Assembly: GCA_035628505.1 (NCBI GenBank)
Contig: DASPJR010000073.1
Location: 1 to 30,894, forward strand
Source: DASPJR01 sp035628505
GTDB lineage: Bacteria; Planctomycetota; SZUA-567; H5-PLA8
Length of the DNA: 30,894 nucleotides
Direction: 5' to 3'
Position 1 is the stretch's first letter; the number at the start of each line of letters is the position of its first letter. The translations under genes and the position numbers were made by a program. Shown one piece after another: positions 9,585-17,833 of the stretch. The notes below the pieces were generated by a model, which ran no database searches, had not been told where the DNA came from, and worked only from the letters and a program-made list of their open reading frames with translations.

Positions 9585-10648
9585 AAATCCTGGGTATCGA
9601 AACGTCCTGCGACGAAACTGCCGCCGCGGTCGTCGAAGACGGGCGTAGTATTCTTTCAAGCGTTGTTGCCAGCCAGTTCGATCTGCACCGCTCATTTGGC
9701 GGCGTGGTTCCCGAGGTCGCCGCGCGCGCACACGCCGAACGTATTACGGCTGTGATCGATGAGGCGCTGAATTCCGCAGGCTGCTCGAAGTCATCGATCG
9801 ATGCCGTCTCTGTCGTCAATCGGCCCGGGCTTGTGGGTGCGCTGCTGGTTGGCGTTGCGGCGGCCAAAGGCCTGAGCATCGCCTGGGAGAAGCCGCTGAT
9901 CGGCGTCGATCATATTGTCAGCCACGTTTACGCATCAGTGCTGGCGGGATTTAACGTTTTCCCGCACGTTTCGCTGATCGTCTCAGGGGGGCATACCAGT
10001 CTTTACCGCGTCACCGATCCGCTTTCGATTACGGTGCTGGGCCAGACTGCCGATGACGCCGCCGGCGAAGCCTTCGACAAGGTTGCGAAGATGCTCAATC
10101 TCGGCTTTCCTGGCGGGCCCGCGCTGTCGAAGCTTGCTGCGCAGGCGCCAGCCGAGGCGCGCCGGCTTTTTTGTGGGGTTCAGCGCAGCGCGCTAAGTCC
10201 CGATGATGGACCGTACGTCGGTGTTGAGGCGGGTGGTCCGGACTTCAGTTTTTCGGGTCTGAAAACGGCCGTGTATTACCATCTTCGCGGCACATCGCAT
10301 GGGCGCGGGGCGTTGCGCGACCTCTCCGAAGCCGAACGCATCGAAGTGGCCGGCAGTTTTCAGGAGGCGGCCTGCACCATTCTCGTTGCCAAGACGCTGG
10401 CCGCGTGCAAGCGCGAGGGCATCCGTTCGGTTGCAGTTGGAGGCGGTGTGGCATGCAACGGACGCTTACGGGAGCTGTTCCGCGAGCGCGCTGCGCAGGA
10501 GCGGCCGCCGATCGACGTCTTTTTTCCGCCGCCGGAGTTGTGCACGGACAATGCCGCAATGAGCGCCGGGCTTGCTTACCACAGGGCCAAGAGCGGCGAC
10601 TGCGATCCTTTGGACTTAGAAGTGGACCCTACGCCTAAGCGGGCATAA
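9581..10648 (+). CDS. tsaD: tRNA N6-adenosine threonylcarbamoyltransferase TsaD
   Basis: TsaD transfers the threonylcarbamoyl group from TC-AMP to A37 of ANN-decoding tRNAs (t6A), with TsaB and TsaE, in the cytoplasm. The 355-aa length is normal. The N-terminus (MKILGIETSCDETAAAVV) is the family signature, GGVVPEVAARAHAE follows, and the metal ligands His111 and His115 (DHIVSH) sit at the E. coli positions. Later motifs LIVSGGHTSLY, GEAFDKVAKML, FSGLKTAVYYH, VGGGVACNGRLR and CTDNAAM are intact. One variation is NRPGLVG where many homologues have AGPGLVG. The start overlaps the protease stop by 4 nt. No terminator is obvious before the next gene; the 135 nt downstream are AT-rich and may hold that gene's promoter. 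Confidence 0.98.
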   Translation: MKILGIETSCDETAAAVVEDGRSILSSVVASQFDLHRSFGGVVPEVAARAHAERITAVIDEALNSAGCSKSSIDAVSVVNRPGLVGALLVGVAAAKGLSIAWEKPLIGVDHIVSHVYASVLAGFNVFPHVSLIVSGGHTSLYRVTDPLSITVLGQTADDAAGEAFDKVAKMLNLGFPGGPALSKLAAQAPAEARRLFCGVQRSALSPDDGPYVGVEAGGPDFSFSGLKTAVYYHLRGTSHGRGALRDLSEAERIEVAGSFQEAACTILVAKTLAACKREGIRSVAVGGGVACNGRLRELFRERAAQERPPIDVFFPPPELCTDNAAMSAGLAYHRAKSGDCDPLDLEVDPTPKRA

Positions 10649-10783
10649 AATAGCCGCTGAGGCCGCAATGGCTAATTCGGACAGAAATTTCGAATGCGGA
10701 ATTAATTAATACGTCTAAGTACTAAGTGGCACTGATTGAAGAGCCTGCTTTTCAGCGTCAGGCCCTCTAAAGAGGAGTACAAC

Positions 10784-13369
10784 ATGCGGTATCTGTCATC
10801 CCTGTTCTGCGCACTTGTTCTGGCTGCCGGCTGCAGCCTCCAGGCGTCGGAAGGTTTCGATGATCTTGTAAAGCTGGCCAAATCCGGCAGCAGTGAAGAA
10901 GTGATGCTGGCGTACATTGAAGCTTCCACCGTCGCGTATCAGCTCAGCGTCGATGAAATACTGTTCCTCAACGACCTGGGCGTGCCCGCCAACGTCATTT
11001 CAGAAGCGGTGCGCCACGGCAAGCTCCTGCGCGACATCGCCGCCAAGAACGCCCCCGAAGCCTCTGTTCCTCCGCCGGCCGTGCCGCCCGAAGTTGAACA
11101 GGCGCTGGCACAAGTCGCCGAACCGGCCGCGCCCGCTGCTCCGGCTGCCCCAGTTGCTCCAGCTGCGCCGCAGCCTCCGGTTCAGCCTGCCGTGGTGAAT
11201 GATCCGGCGGTGCAGGACCCGGTAATCGGAAAGCCCGAGCCGATCCGTCCGGCGGTGGCAGAGGCCGCGCCACCAGTGAACGAGACGATTATTGGACCCG
11301 CGGCCGAGCCCGCGCCCGAGCCGCAGGTTGTGGAACGCGAAGTTATCCGCGAAGTCATCGTCGAGCGGCCCGCGCCAGTCATCGCTCCGCCGCCGGAACG
11401 GCTGAATGTCTCTTTCTTTTATGAATCGCTTTCGCCGTACGGCTCGTGGATTCTCGTCGACGACGAATGGTGCTGGCAGCCGACGGTCGTTGTCGTGGAC
11501 CGCACATGGCGTCCGTATTCAAATCGCGGACGGTGGGTTTATACGGATTGCGGCTGGGCCTGGCATTCGGATTACTCCTGGGGATGGGCGGCGTTCCATT
11601 ACGGCCGCTGGGAACACCATCACAGGCATGGCTGGATCTGGGCGCCAGACACCGTCTGGGGGCCCGCATGGGTGAGCTGGCGCTACAGCGACTCGCATTG
11701 CGGCTGGGCGCCGCTGCCGCGTGGCGCGCGTTATGAAACGGGCGTCGGCTTCAGTTATCGCGGCAAGAATGTCGGCGTCGATTTCCACTTCGGCCTGCGC
11801 GAACGCGACTACTTCTTTGTTCCCACTCGCCACGTGTGCGACACCGGAATTCACCGCTACGGCGTTCCACCCGCGCAGGTCACGAACGTCTATAACACGA
11901 CGATCATCCAGAATAACTACGTCTACAACGACAACCGCATCATCAATAACGGCGTTCCCGTTGACCGTGTGCGCCGCGCCTCAAACCGCGACATCCAGCA
12001 GGTCAAGCTCGTCGATGCCGATGTCAAAGCCGGCCAGCCCATCCGCGGATCAGCCGTGCGCGGCGATTCGCTGGCCGTCTACCGCCCGCCAGTTTCCAAC
12101 CGCGTGACGGAGACACCGCCCATTGTTGTGGCTCGTCGCGAAGCCCAGGCCGCGCGTGAACAGGCAGCCCGTGAAAAGGCCGAAGAACGCCGCGACATCC
12201 GCGACACCCGTCAGACCGAAGAGAAACGCGAAGCCGAATTGCGCCGCGCCGCCCAGCGCCAGAAGGAATTGGCCCAGGCCGCCGAGCGAGAAAGAGAACG
12301 GCTGGAACGCATCGCCGACCGTGAAAAGGACGAATCGCGACGTGCCGAACTGAAGGCGCAGGCCGCGGCGGCAAAGAAGCAGGCAGCGGAAAACGAAAAG
12401 GCTGAGCGCGAGACGCGCGAAGCTGAGAAGCGCGCCGCCGAGCTGGCTCGCAAGACGCAGCGAGAGCAGCAGGCACAGGCAACACCGGCCGCGACGCGCG
12501 AAGCGCAGCGCAAGCAGGATCTGCAGCTCCGGCGCCAGCAGGAAGAAGCGGCTGAAGCGGCACGCAAAGCCGAAATCGCCGAACGCCGTCAGAAGAATCA
12601 GGCTGAGAACGCAGCTGAAGCCGCCCGAAGGGAAGAAGCCCGCCGCCAGGCCGAAGCTGCTGAAGCGCAGCGCCGCGCGACAGCGGAAGCACGCAAAAAG
12701 CAGGACGCGAATAATGCTCCGGAAGTGAATCGTCGCGAACAGGCTCGCAAGGAAGCTGCCGAGCGTCAGGAAGCCGCGGAACTCGCGCGGAAGGCTGAAG
12801 CTGCCGCCGATGCAGCTCGCAAGGAGCAGGCTCGCAAGGAGGCCGCGGCACGCCAGGAGGCGCAGGAAGCCGGCCGCAAGGCCGAGGCTGCCGCGGAGGC
12901 AGCACGCCGCGAACAAGCACGCAGGGAAGCAGCCCAACGCCAGGACACGCTGGAGGCTCAACGCCGTGCCGCCGCCGAGGCACGCCGCCAGCAGGAACAG
13001 GCTGAAAATGCCGCCGAAGCCGCCCGCCGCGAGCAGGCTCGCAGGGAAAATGCAGCGCGACAGGAAGCCGCCGAAGCACAGCGCCGCGCTGAAGCCGAAG
13101 CGCGCCGCCAGCAGACTCAGCAGCGAAGTCAGCCGGCGCCGAGCGTCCGCTCACAGGATCCGCAGGCCCCGGGAGCATCAGTAGAGACGCGTCGCCCGGG
13201 CGCAGCCGATGGAGATCCGGGCGAACTCTCCCGCCGGGAGCAGGCCCGTCAGGCCGCCGCAGAAGCCGCCGCGCAGCGCCAGGCTCAAGCTGAAGCGCGC
13301 CGCCAGGCCGAAGCCGAAGCGGCAGCGCAGCGCAAGGCTGAACGGCAGGCCAAGCGGAACAAGGATTAA
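10784..13369 (+). CDS. DUF6600 protein with long Ala/Glu/Arg/Gln-rich helical tail
   Basis: ATG 10784 is chosen over the in-frame TTG at 10736 because AGAGGAG (10771-10777) lies 6 nt upstream and the product then begins with a signal sequence, MRYLSSLFCALVLAAGCSLQ. LAAGC could be a lipobox; cleavage after SLQA is the alternative. The protein is 861 aa. Residues 25-85 form a small helical domain, about 90-200 are Pro/Ala-rich linker, and about 207-311 are a Trp/Tyr-rich DUF6600 domain (WRPY, GRWVYTDCGWAWHSD, WGWAAFHYGRW, WAPDTVWGPAWVSWR). From about 440 to the end is an almost uninterrupted charged helix of EAARREQAR-type units. Such tails form coiled coils or single alpha-helices and can span the periplasm, as in TolA. 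Function is unknown; an envelope-associated role is inferred. It has its own terminator at 13399. Confidence 0.9.
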   Translation: MRYLSSLFCALVLAAGCSLQASEGFDDLVKLAKSGSSEEVMLAYIEASTVAYQLSVDEILFLNDLGVPANVISEAVRHGKLLRDIAAKNAPEASVPPPAVPPEVEQALAQVAEPAAPAAPAAPVAPAAPQPPVQPAVVNDPAVQDPVIGKPEPIRPAVAEAAPPVNETIIGPAAEPAPEPQVVEREVIREVIVERPAPVIAPPPERLNVSFFYESLSPYGSWILVDDEWCWQPTVVVVDRTWRPYSNRGRWVYTDCGWAWHSDYSWGWAAFHYGRWEHHHRHGWIWAPDTVWGPAWVSWRYSDSHCGWAPLPRGARYETGVGFSYRGKNVGVDFHFGLRERDYFFVPTRHVCDTGIHRYGVPPAQVTNVYNTTIIQNNYVYNDNRIINNGVPVDRVRRASNRDIQQVKLVDADVKAGQPIRGSAVRGDSLAVYRPPVSNRVTETPPIVVARREAQAAREQAAREKAEERRDIRDTRQTEEKREAELRRAAQRQKELAQAAERERERLERIADREKDESRRAELKAQAAAAKKQAAENEKAERETREAEKRAAELARKTQREQQAQATPAATREAQRKQDLQLRRQQEEAAEAARKAEIAERRQKNQAENAAEAARREEARRQAEAAEAQRRATAEARKKQDANNAPEVNRREQARKEAAERQEAAELARKAEAAADAARKEQARKEAAARQEAQEAGRKAEAAAEAARREQARREAAQRQDTLEAQRRAAAEARRQQEQAENAAEAARREQARRENAARQEAAEAQRRAEAEARRQQTQQRSQPAPSVRSQDPQAPGASVETRRPGAADGDPGELSRREQARQAAAEAAAQRQAQAEARRQAEAEAAAQRKAERQAKRNKD
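12608..13123 (+). repeat. About five degenerate 30-37-residue helical repeats (coding)
   Basis: From residue 609 of the DUF6600 protein the sequence repeats a unit of the form AARREQARREAA-RQEAAEAQRRAEAEAR. Five copies start near EAARREEARR, VNRREQARKE, AARKEQARKE, AARREQARRE and AARREQARREN. The copies differ in linker length and by K/R and A/E swaps. The DNA is correspondingly repetitive (recurring CGCCGCGAGCAGGCTCGC-like blocks), consistent with growth by internal duplication. Confidence 0.75.
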
Positions 13370-13398
13370 GCGGTAATCAAAAATCAGAAAGCCAAGTG

Positions 13399-13426
13399 AG
13401 CGGGCGCTACGGCGCCCGCTTTTTTT
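13399..13426 (+). terminator. Rho-independent terminator with UACG tetraloop
   Basis: A perfect 9-bp stem, AGCGGGCGC (13399-13407) with GCGCCCGCT (13412-13420), is closed by TACG, giving a C(UACG)G loop of the extra-stable UNCG type. A run of seven Ts (13420-13426) follows. It ends the DUF6600 transcript 30 nt after its stop; the T run is on the plus side only. Confidence 0.92.
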
Positions 13427-13431
13427 AGTGA

Positions 13432-13986
13432 CTATGGCTCGGCAAGCACTGCTTCGATTTTGCTCTGCAGTTCGGTGTGCGCGGCGTCGCCTTTAATGTA
13501 CTGCCCGCCCGGATGGACGTAGCGGATGACACCTTTGCGATCCAGCAGGATGCTGATGCTCGTCCAACCATCGCGATGTTCATCGAGCCACCACTTCTTC
13601 AAGGTCTGCCATTCGGGATCGATGGCTACAGGAAACTTAAAGCCGAAGCGCTCGACGAACTGTTTCACGTCTTTGACGTCGAGCGGGGTACTGGCTTTGT
13701 GGTGATAGATGCCGACGACCTGAAGTCCTTTGCTGCCGTAATGCTCGTGAAACTGGTTCAACGCGGGCGCTGTCGCTCGGCAATAGGGGCATCCTGGAGC
13801 CGTCCACCAGCGGATCAGGACGACTTTGCCGCGCAAGCCTTTGAGGTCCAGCGCGTCGCTGTTGATCCAGTTCGTGAGATTCCATTCCGGTGGCGTTTTG
13901 CCCAGCACATCCTGGCCGCTCGCCGAGTGGGCATCAATGGAAGCAAGACTGCAAAGCAAGATGGCCGGTACCAGCAGGCTTTTCAT
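13432..13986 (-). CDS. TlpA/AhpC-TSA-like thioredoxin-fold protein, exported
   Basis: The start is taken at ATG 13986, giving 184 aa with a signal peptide (MKSLLVPAILLCSLASIDAHSA). The open frame continues upstream to a TTG at 14073, but that adds a poorly placed 29-residue leader. No strong ribosome site is visible. The fold runs from GKTPPEWNL through LRGKVVLIRWW to the redox motif CPYC (Cys66-Cys69), then VVGIYHH and FPVAIDPEW, and ends with ILLDRKGVIRYVHPGG, the usual end of TlpA/peroxiredoxin-like thioredoxins. It should act as a periplasmic thiol-disulfide oxidoreductase. A link to cytochrome c maturation (as for ResA/CcmG) is attractive because a six-haem cytochrome gene lies nearby, but that is inference. 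It is divergent from the small zinc-ribbon gene; the 155 nt between them are AT-rich and probably carry its promoter. Confidence 0.87.
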   Translation of the reverse strand: MKSLLVPAILLCSLASIDAHSASGQDVLGKTPPEWNLTNWINSDALDLKGLRGKVVLIRWWTAPGCPYCRATAPALNQFHEHYGSKGLQVVGIYHHKASTPLDVKDVKQFVERFGFKFPVAIDPEWQTLKKWWLDEHRDGWTSISILLDRKGVIRYVHPGGQYIKGDAAHTELQSKIEAVLAEP

Positions 13987-14119
13987 GCGTTGATTAAACG
14001 CCCGGAAAAGGGCAAAGACAATCAAAAAGCTGGAGCTGTTTTCTCGCTCAAAAAATATTTCCTGAAAAAACAAGAGAGGCCCTGCCGCTGCTTCTTGTCA
14101 TCCCGTTGAGGGACTGTAT

Positions 14120-14134
14120 CCTCTTAACGAGAGG
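14120..14134 (+). promoter_or_regulatory. Small hairpin covering the ribosome site of the zinc-ribbon gene
   Basis: CCTCT (14120-14124) pairs with AGAGG (14130-14134) across a TAACG loop. The 3' arm contains the Shine-Dalgarno of the gene starting at 14142, so folding would hide the ribosome site. A five-pair stem is short and may be chance. Confidence 0.3.
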
Positions 14135-14141
14135 CGTCGCT

Positions 14142-14324
14142 ATGATCGTCGAAAAAGTGGTGCAGCAGTGCAAGATCTGCCGTCAGACGGTGCCGGGCTT
14201 CATCGTCAATGGCGCGTATTTCGCCTGTCCGATGTGTGTTCACCCCGTTGTGATCCAGCGCTGCAAGCGAGCCTGGGACAAGCAGTATCTCTACTATACC
14301 GAGATGGACTACCGCGAGCGCTGA
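14142..14324 (+). CDS. 60-aa zinc-ribbon protein, hypothetical
   Basis: ATG 14142 has GAGAGG (14129-14134) 7 nt upstream. The 60-aa product carries two CxxC pairs, CKIC (10-13) and CPMC (29-32), spaced as in a small zinc ribbon, followed by a basic and aromatic tail (KRAWDKQYLYYTEMDYRER). No signal peptide is present, so it should be cytoplasmic. The function cannot be told from sequence; nucleic-acid or protein binding is the usual role of such ribbons. It is convergent with the multihaem cytochrome gene and their 3' ends overlap by 16 nt (14309-14324). The paired Cys motifs and good ribosome site are the reasons for believing a gene this short. Confidence 0.72.
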   Translation: MIVEKVVQQCKICRQTVPGFIVNGAYFACPMCVHPVVIQRCKRAWDKQYLYYTEMDYRER

Positions 14325-16936
14325 GGCGCGTCTTTGACGTCGACGGCGTCACGCCCGATCTTTACTTTCCATCCTTCCACAGAACTGTTCTTCAGCGACA
14401 GATTATTGATCAGCCAGGCCAGCCGCTGCGTCGCCGGCAAATCTTTATAAATGAAGCGCTGCTGCAGATAGTACGGCGGCAAAGCCTGATAATAAAGGGT
14501 TGCGCTGATGCTCAGCGGTTCTGAAACATTTGCATTAAGAGGGATGTCGTAGGTGACGCAGTCGCTTCCTGCTCCGGCGGTGTAATCCAGATCGCCGCCG
14601 ATTCCGCGCGGCTGGGTGAGCTCCGCATCGGGACCTTTGCCACTCCAGCCAATCGGCAGAAGACGGTTGTCTTTCACGACATTTTTCGCGCTCAGAAAAC
14701 TCGTGGTGAAATCACCGTTGCTGTCGGTCGTCAGCTGCTCATAAATCTGGACCTGGTCTTCGCGCGTGATGGTCTCATGATGCTGCTGGTATGCGCGGTT
14801 CTTGAAGAATTCGCTTTCCAGCGGCTTGAACGTCTTTTCGTCGAACGTGCCCAGCACGCCCCACTCGTCGCTTGCGCCCGAATTCCAGAGCACGCGCTGG
14901 CCCGAGCGGACCTGAACGTGCAGGAAAGCGCGGCGGAAGTTCACGCCGGTCGGAAACTTGTGTCCGGTCAGATTCTTTACTTCGACGACGGCTTTCAGTC
15001 GTCCGCGATCATGCTGAGCAGAGAGGATCTTTACCGTCGCCGTCTCTTCCTGAGCCATCTTCAAAGCAGAATCGATGGCGATGTCGAATCCGGATCGCGC
15101 CTGCGGTGATGGGAAGAGGTAGTTGCGCGGCGGAACGCCCAGAACTGCAGGGTGCTGCTTGAACAGTTCCAGCGTAAACAGATTGATTCCGTGCAGTGCA
15201 TGGCGCGAGTAACGGTCGCGCACCTGCATGAACAGCTCGCTGTCTTTGGCGCGGTGATCGACGATGGGGAATGTGTTGTCTTCGATGTTCGCTATGCGGA
15301 AGGCGAGCGGATCGCCCTTGTAGTCACGCGGCATGTGGCAGTTCTGGCAGCTCTGCTGCAGGGGATGCGGCGTTTTGGACTCCGTTGAGAAACTACTGTT
15401 CTTCCATTCGAGGTAGGTCGTCTGTTCATGGAACACATGCGGCGCTGCAGCGGACTCGGAAAGTTTTTTGAATTCGTCCGCAGTGTACTTGCGGTTTACA
15501 TCCAGCACCGGCACGACGACTGTGTGGCAGGAAGCGCAGAGCTTCGAATCGGAGAGATGCTTGCCTTCGCGCGGCGTCAGACCGAGCGCGTTCTCCATCG
15601 GTAGCGTTGCCACTTTGTCGTATGGTCCGTAGACGTGCTGGCGCTTTTTCTCCGAGATAAACTTGCCCGAGTAAGTACGCGGCTCACCGAGGCCTTCCGG
15701 AGACATCTGGTGGCAGACAACGCAGGAGATTCCATCCCGCGCCAGCGCGCCGTAGTGCGCGTGCGCGCTTCCAGGTTCAGCCTGGGCGATGCGGTGCGTG
15801 AAGAGCGCGTCTTTGCCGTGATCGAGTTGCCATTGTCGTTGTCCCATCACGGCATGGCAGCTGAGGCATTTATTGTCGATCTCGTCCGCAAGCTCCGGAT
15901 GCAGAGCGCGCTCGGTTTCTAGCTGCGCAAAGAAAACGGGATCGCGGCCAGAGAGGCCCATCAGGGAATGACGCCACTCGGAACTCGGCGAAAGATTGAT
16001 CAGCTCACTGGCGCCGTCTTTCTGTTCATGTAGCGCCATGTTGGGCAGCGCAGAATAGAGCTGTACGGCATCGTGGCAGGCGGTGCAATTACTGGATGTG
16101 ATAAACGCGCGGTGACCATCCGGCCGCGGACCCTGCGGGACGTGGTCGAGCACGCTTAAGGGCAGGCATTGCGGCACGCCGGATGTTGGCGGATCCCAAT
16201 GGGGAGAGGGCACCGGTTCGGCGCGGCTCCTGAGATTGTTGCGCGTGTGGACGCTGCTGTTGTGGATGTCCGCAGGATTGAGCGGGCCTTTTTTCAATCC
16301 TTCGGCTGAGACCGACGTCAGATGCTGAATCGGGTCGCGGAACACATTGCGGACGCTGGAAAAAGTGCTCTCGCGATTGTCTGCCGACGCGTGGCAGTTC
16401 ATGCAGGAGAGCGCGAAGCCCGCATTGGGATCGAAAAAACTCGCGGCGTGTTCGTGCGTGGGCTTCTGCAGCGGTCCGCCGTCGCTGTAGAACCAGCCGT
16501 CCCATGAGCCGCGGCTGTCTTTGACCATGATGCTGAATCCCGTCGGCTCGCTTGAGAACTCTGCCGGATTGTCCGGGCGTCGCGCGAAGAGGACTTTCAC
16601 GATCATCTCGCCATCGGCGATCACGCCCTTCCGATCGCTCTGCATCCATTCCCAGACTTGCGGCGAGTAGTACACTTTTACAGCCGAAGGACCGTGAATG
16701 CCCTTGCTCTCGATCACGCCAGAGTCGTGCAGGAAGTACGGTCCGGTCGAGCGCGGCTTCAGATCCTGCTTCCAGCCGGCATAACCCTGCTGCAGCAGGA
16801 AACGGTTAAGCAGCACGCTGAAGGCTTCTGCGCCGATGTCGCTGGGATTGGGCAGCGGGAATGCGACACGCTCTTCCCCGCACCAGCCCACTGGCAGCAG
16901 CAACACAGCACTCAGAAGTATCGTCGCACGCGTCAT
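14309..16936 (-). CDS. Six-haem cytochrome c with P460-like N-terminal domain
   Basis: The 875-aa product has a signal peptide (MTRATILLSAVLLLPVGWCG) and six CxxCH haem c sites: CMNCH (178-182), CTACH (284-288), CLSCH (357-361), CVVCH (405-409), CASCH (467-471) and CQNCH (530-534). Residues about 85-182 (GEMIVKVLFARR, FSIMVKDSRGSWDGWFYSDG, then the first haem) resemble the cytochrome P460 fold. Residues about 280-560 resemble the multihaem cytochrome c554/hydroxylamine-oxidoreductase-like class. The C-terminal beta domain carries NLTGHKFPTGVNFRRAFLHV, a sequence typical of large periplasmic multihaem cytochromes. A role in periplasmic electron transfer or oxidation of a small nitrogen or sulfur compound is plausible but not proved. 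It is the last gene of a three-gene minus-strand operon, 25 nt after the TPR gene. The ribosome site is weak. Confidence 0.93.
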   Translation of the reverse strand: MTRATILLSAVLLLPVGWCGEERVAFPLPNPSDIGAEAFSVLLNRFLLQQGYAGWKQDLKPRSTGPYFLHDSGVIESKGIHGPSAVKVYYSPQVWEWMQSDRKGVIADGEMIVKVLFARRPDNPAEFSSEPTGFSIMVKDSRGSWDGWFYSDGGPLQKPTHEHAASFFDPNAGFALSCMNCHASADNRESTFSSVRNVFRDPIQHLTSVSAEGLKKGPLNPADIHNSSVHTRNNLRSRAEPVPSPHWDPPTSGVPQCLPLSVLDHVPQGPRPDGHRAFITSSNCTACHDAVQLYSALPNMALHEQKDGASELINLSPSSEWRHSLMGLSGRDPVFFAQLETERALHPELADEIDNKCLSCHAVMGQRQWQLDHGKDALFTHRIAQAEPGSAHAHYGALARDGISCVVCHQMSPEGLGEPRTYSGKFISEKKRQHVYGPYDKVATLPMENALGLTPREGKHLSDSKLCASCHTVVVPVLDVNRKYTADEFKKLSESAAAPHVFHEQTTYLEWKNSSFSTESKTPHPLQQSCQNCHMPRDYKGDPLAFRIANIEDNTFPIVDHRAKDSELFMQVRDRYSRHALHGINLFTLELFKQHPAVLGVPPRNYLFPSPQARSGFDIAIDSALKMAQEETATVKILSAQHDRGRLKAVVEVKNLTGHKFPTGVNFRRAFLHVQVRSGQRVLWNSGASDEWGVLGTFDEKTFKPLESEFFKNRAYQQHHETITREDQVQIYEQLTTDSNGDFTTSFLSAKNVVKDNRLLPIGWSGKGPDAELTQPRGIGGDLDYTAGAGSDCVTYDIPLNANVSEPLSISATLYYQALPPYYLQQRFIYKDLPATQRLAWLINNLSLKNSSVEGWKVKIGRDAVDVKDAPQRSR

Positions 16937-16961
16937 TTGATCGCTGCCGTTAAAACGTGTT

Positions 16962-17804
16962 TCAATGCGAGTACGTATCGAGAAGCGCTCGAAAAGCCGC
17001 GCTGTCTTTCAGCGCAGCAAAATCGCTGTCGTGTTCAATTTCCTGCCGCGTCAGGTGCCGGTGATTGGGCGTCTTGAAGAATCGCTCAAGCATATCAATC
17101 GCCCCGGCCTTATCGCCGCACACACCCAGATATCCGGCCGCGTTGTAATACACGCAGCAATGCACCGGCCCGTCGCCGACCAGAGCAAAGGCACGCCGGA
17201 ATTCCTCGCGCCCGGCGGCCGCCTCTCCCGCCCGCTGAAGCTGCGCTGCATAGAGAAGCCGCGCAATCGGATCCTGCGGGTTCATCTCTACGGCGGCTCG
17301 CGCATGCTCCGCGGCGCTCCGGTAATCTCCCTGCATACAATAAAGGTGACAGAGCGACCGGTGCGTGTCGCTGAGCGGCATGGCTGCGAGACTTTTCTGA
17401 AAAAAGCCGATAGCCGCATCGTTGTGGCTGGCTTTGCTTTCTATTTCCCCCAGACCCCGCCATGCGAAGGCGCTCGCGTGCGGCGTTCGATCAACGCAGC
17501 TTAAAGAGCGTTCGAAGGCATTCCGCGCGGCGGCCGGATCGTGGACATAAAAGCGGAGATGCTCCCCGAAAGCTGCCCACGCTTCACTCGATTCCGGGTC
17601 ACCCTGCGTTGCCTTTAGATATAACGCATATGCAGTGTTGAGTTCACCGGCGGCTTCGGCAGCGGCAGCGCGTTCTAGCAGCACCGCGGTGGAAACTGCA
17701 GGATTGTCTGTGTCGGCGGCGCATGCCGCGGCCATAACCAGGACGAGGCTGCCAGATTGAAAAAGAAGGCTGGCAAACAAAGCGTTTCGCATTCCGATTC
17801 TCAT
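16962..17804 (-). CDS. Exported TPR-repeat protein
   Basis: The 280-aa product starts MRIGMRNALFASLLFQSGSLVLVMAAACA, a signal peptide whichever Met is used (17804, or 17792 for the shorter form); neither has a strong ribosome site. The mature part is alpha-helical with tetratricopeptide motifs: AAGELNTAYALYLKATQGDP, AWAAFGEHLRFYVHDPAAAR, AFAWRGLGEIESKASHNDAA, CHLYCMQGDYRSAAEHARAA and NAAGYLGVCGDKAGAIDMLE. It should be a periplasmic scaffold that binds protein partners. It lies 29 nt after the Spy-like gene and 25 nt before the six-haem cytochrome gene on the same strand, so a role in assembly or partner binding of that cytochrome is a reasonable inference. No enzyme motif is present. Confidence 0.87.
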   Translation of the reverse strand: MRIGMRNALFASLLFQSGSLVLVMAAACAADTDNPAVSTAVLLERAAAAEAAGELNTAYALYLKATQGDPESSEAWAAFGEHLRFYVHDPAAARNAFERSLSCVDRTPHASAFAWRGLGEIESKASHNDAAIGFFQKSLAAMPLSDTHRSLCHLYCMQGDYRSAAEHARAAVEMNPQDPIARLLYAAQLQRAGEAAAGREEFRRAFALVGDGPVHCCVYYNAAGYLGVCGDKAGAIDMLERFFKTPNHRHLTRQEIEHDSDFAALKDSAAFRALLDTYSH

Positions 17805-17833
17805 TCCCGGTTACGGCTGGCTACCCTATCTAC

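Noticed and set aside
12608..13123. Repeated DNA that could suggest a CRISPR or tandem repeat array
   Set aside because: The units are imperfect, in frame and all coding, without unique spacers; they encode helical heptad-like repeats.
12024..13178. 384-codon minus-strand frame opposite the DUF6600 tail
   Set aside because: It is the shadow of the repetitive GC-rich coiled-coil coding region; the Pro/Arg/Leu composition comes from reading GCC/CGC codons backward.
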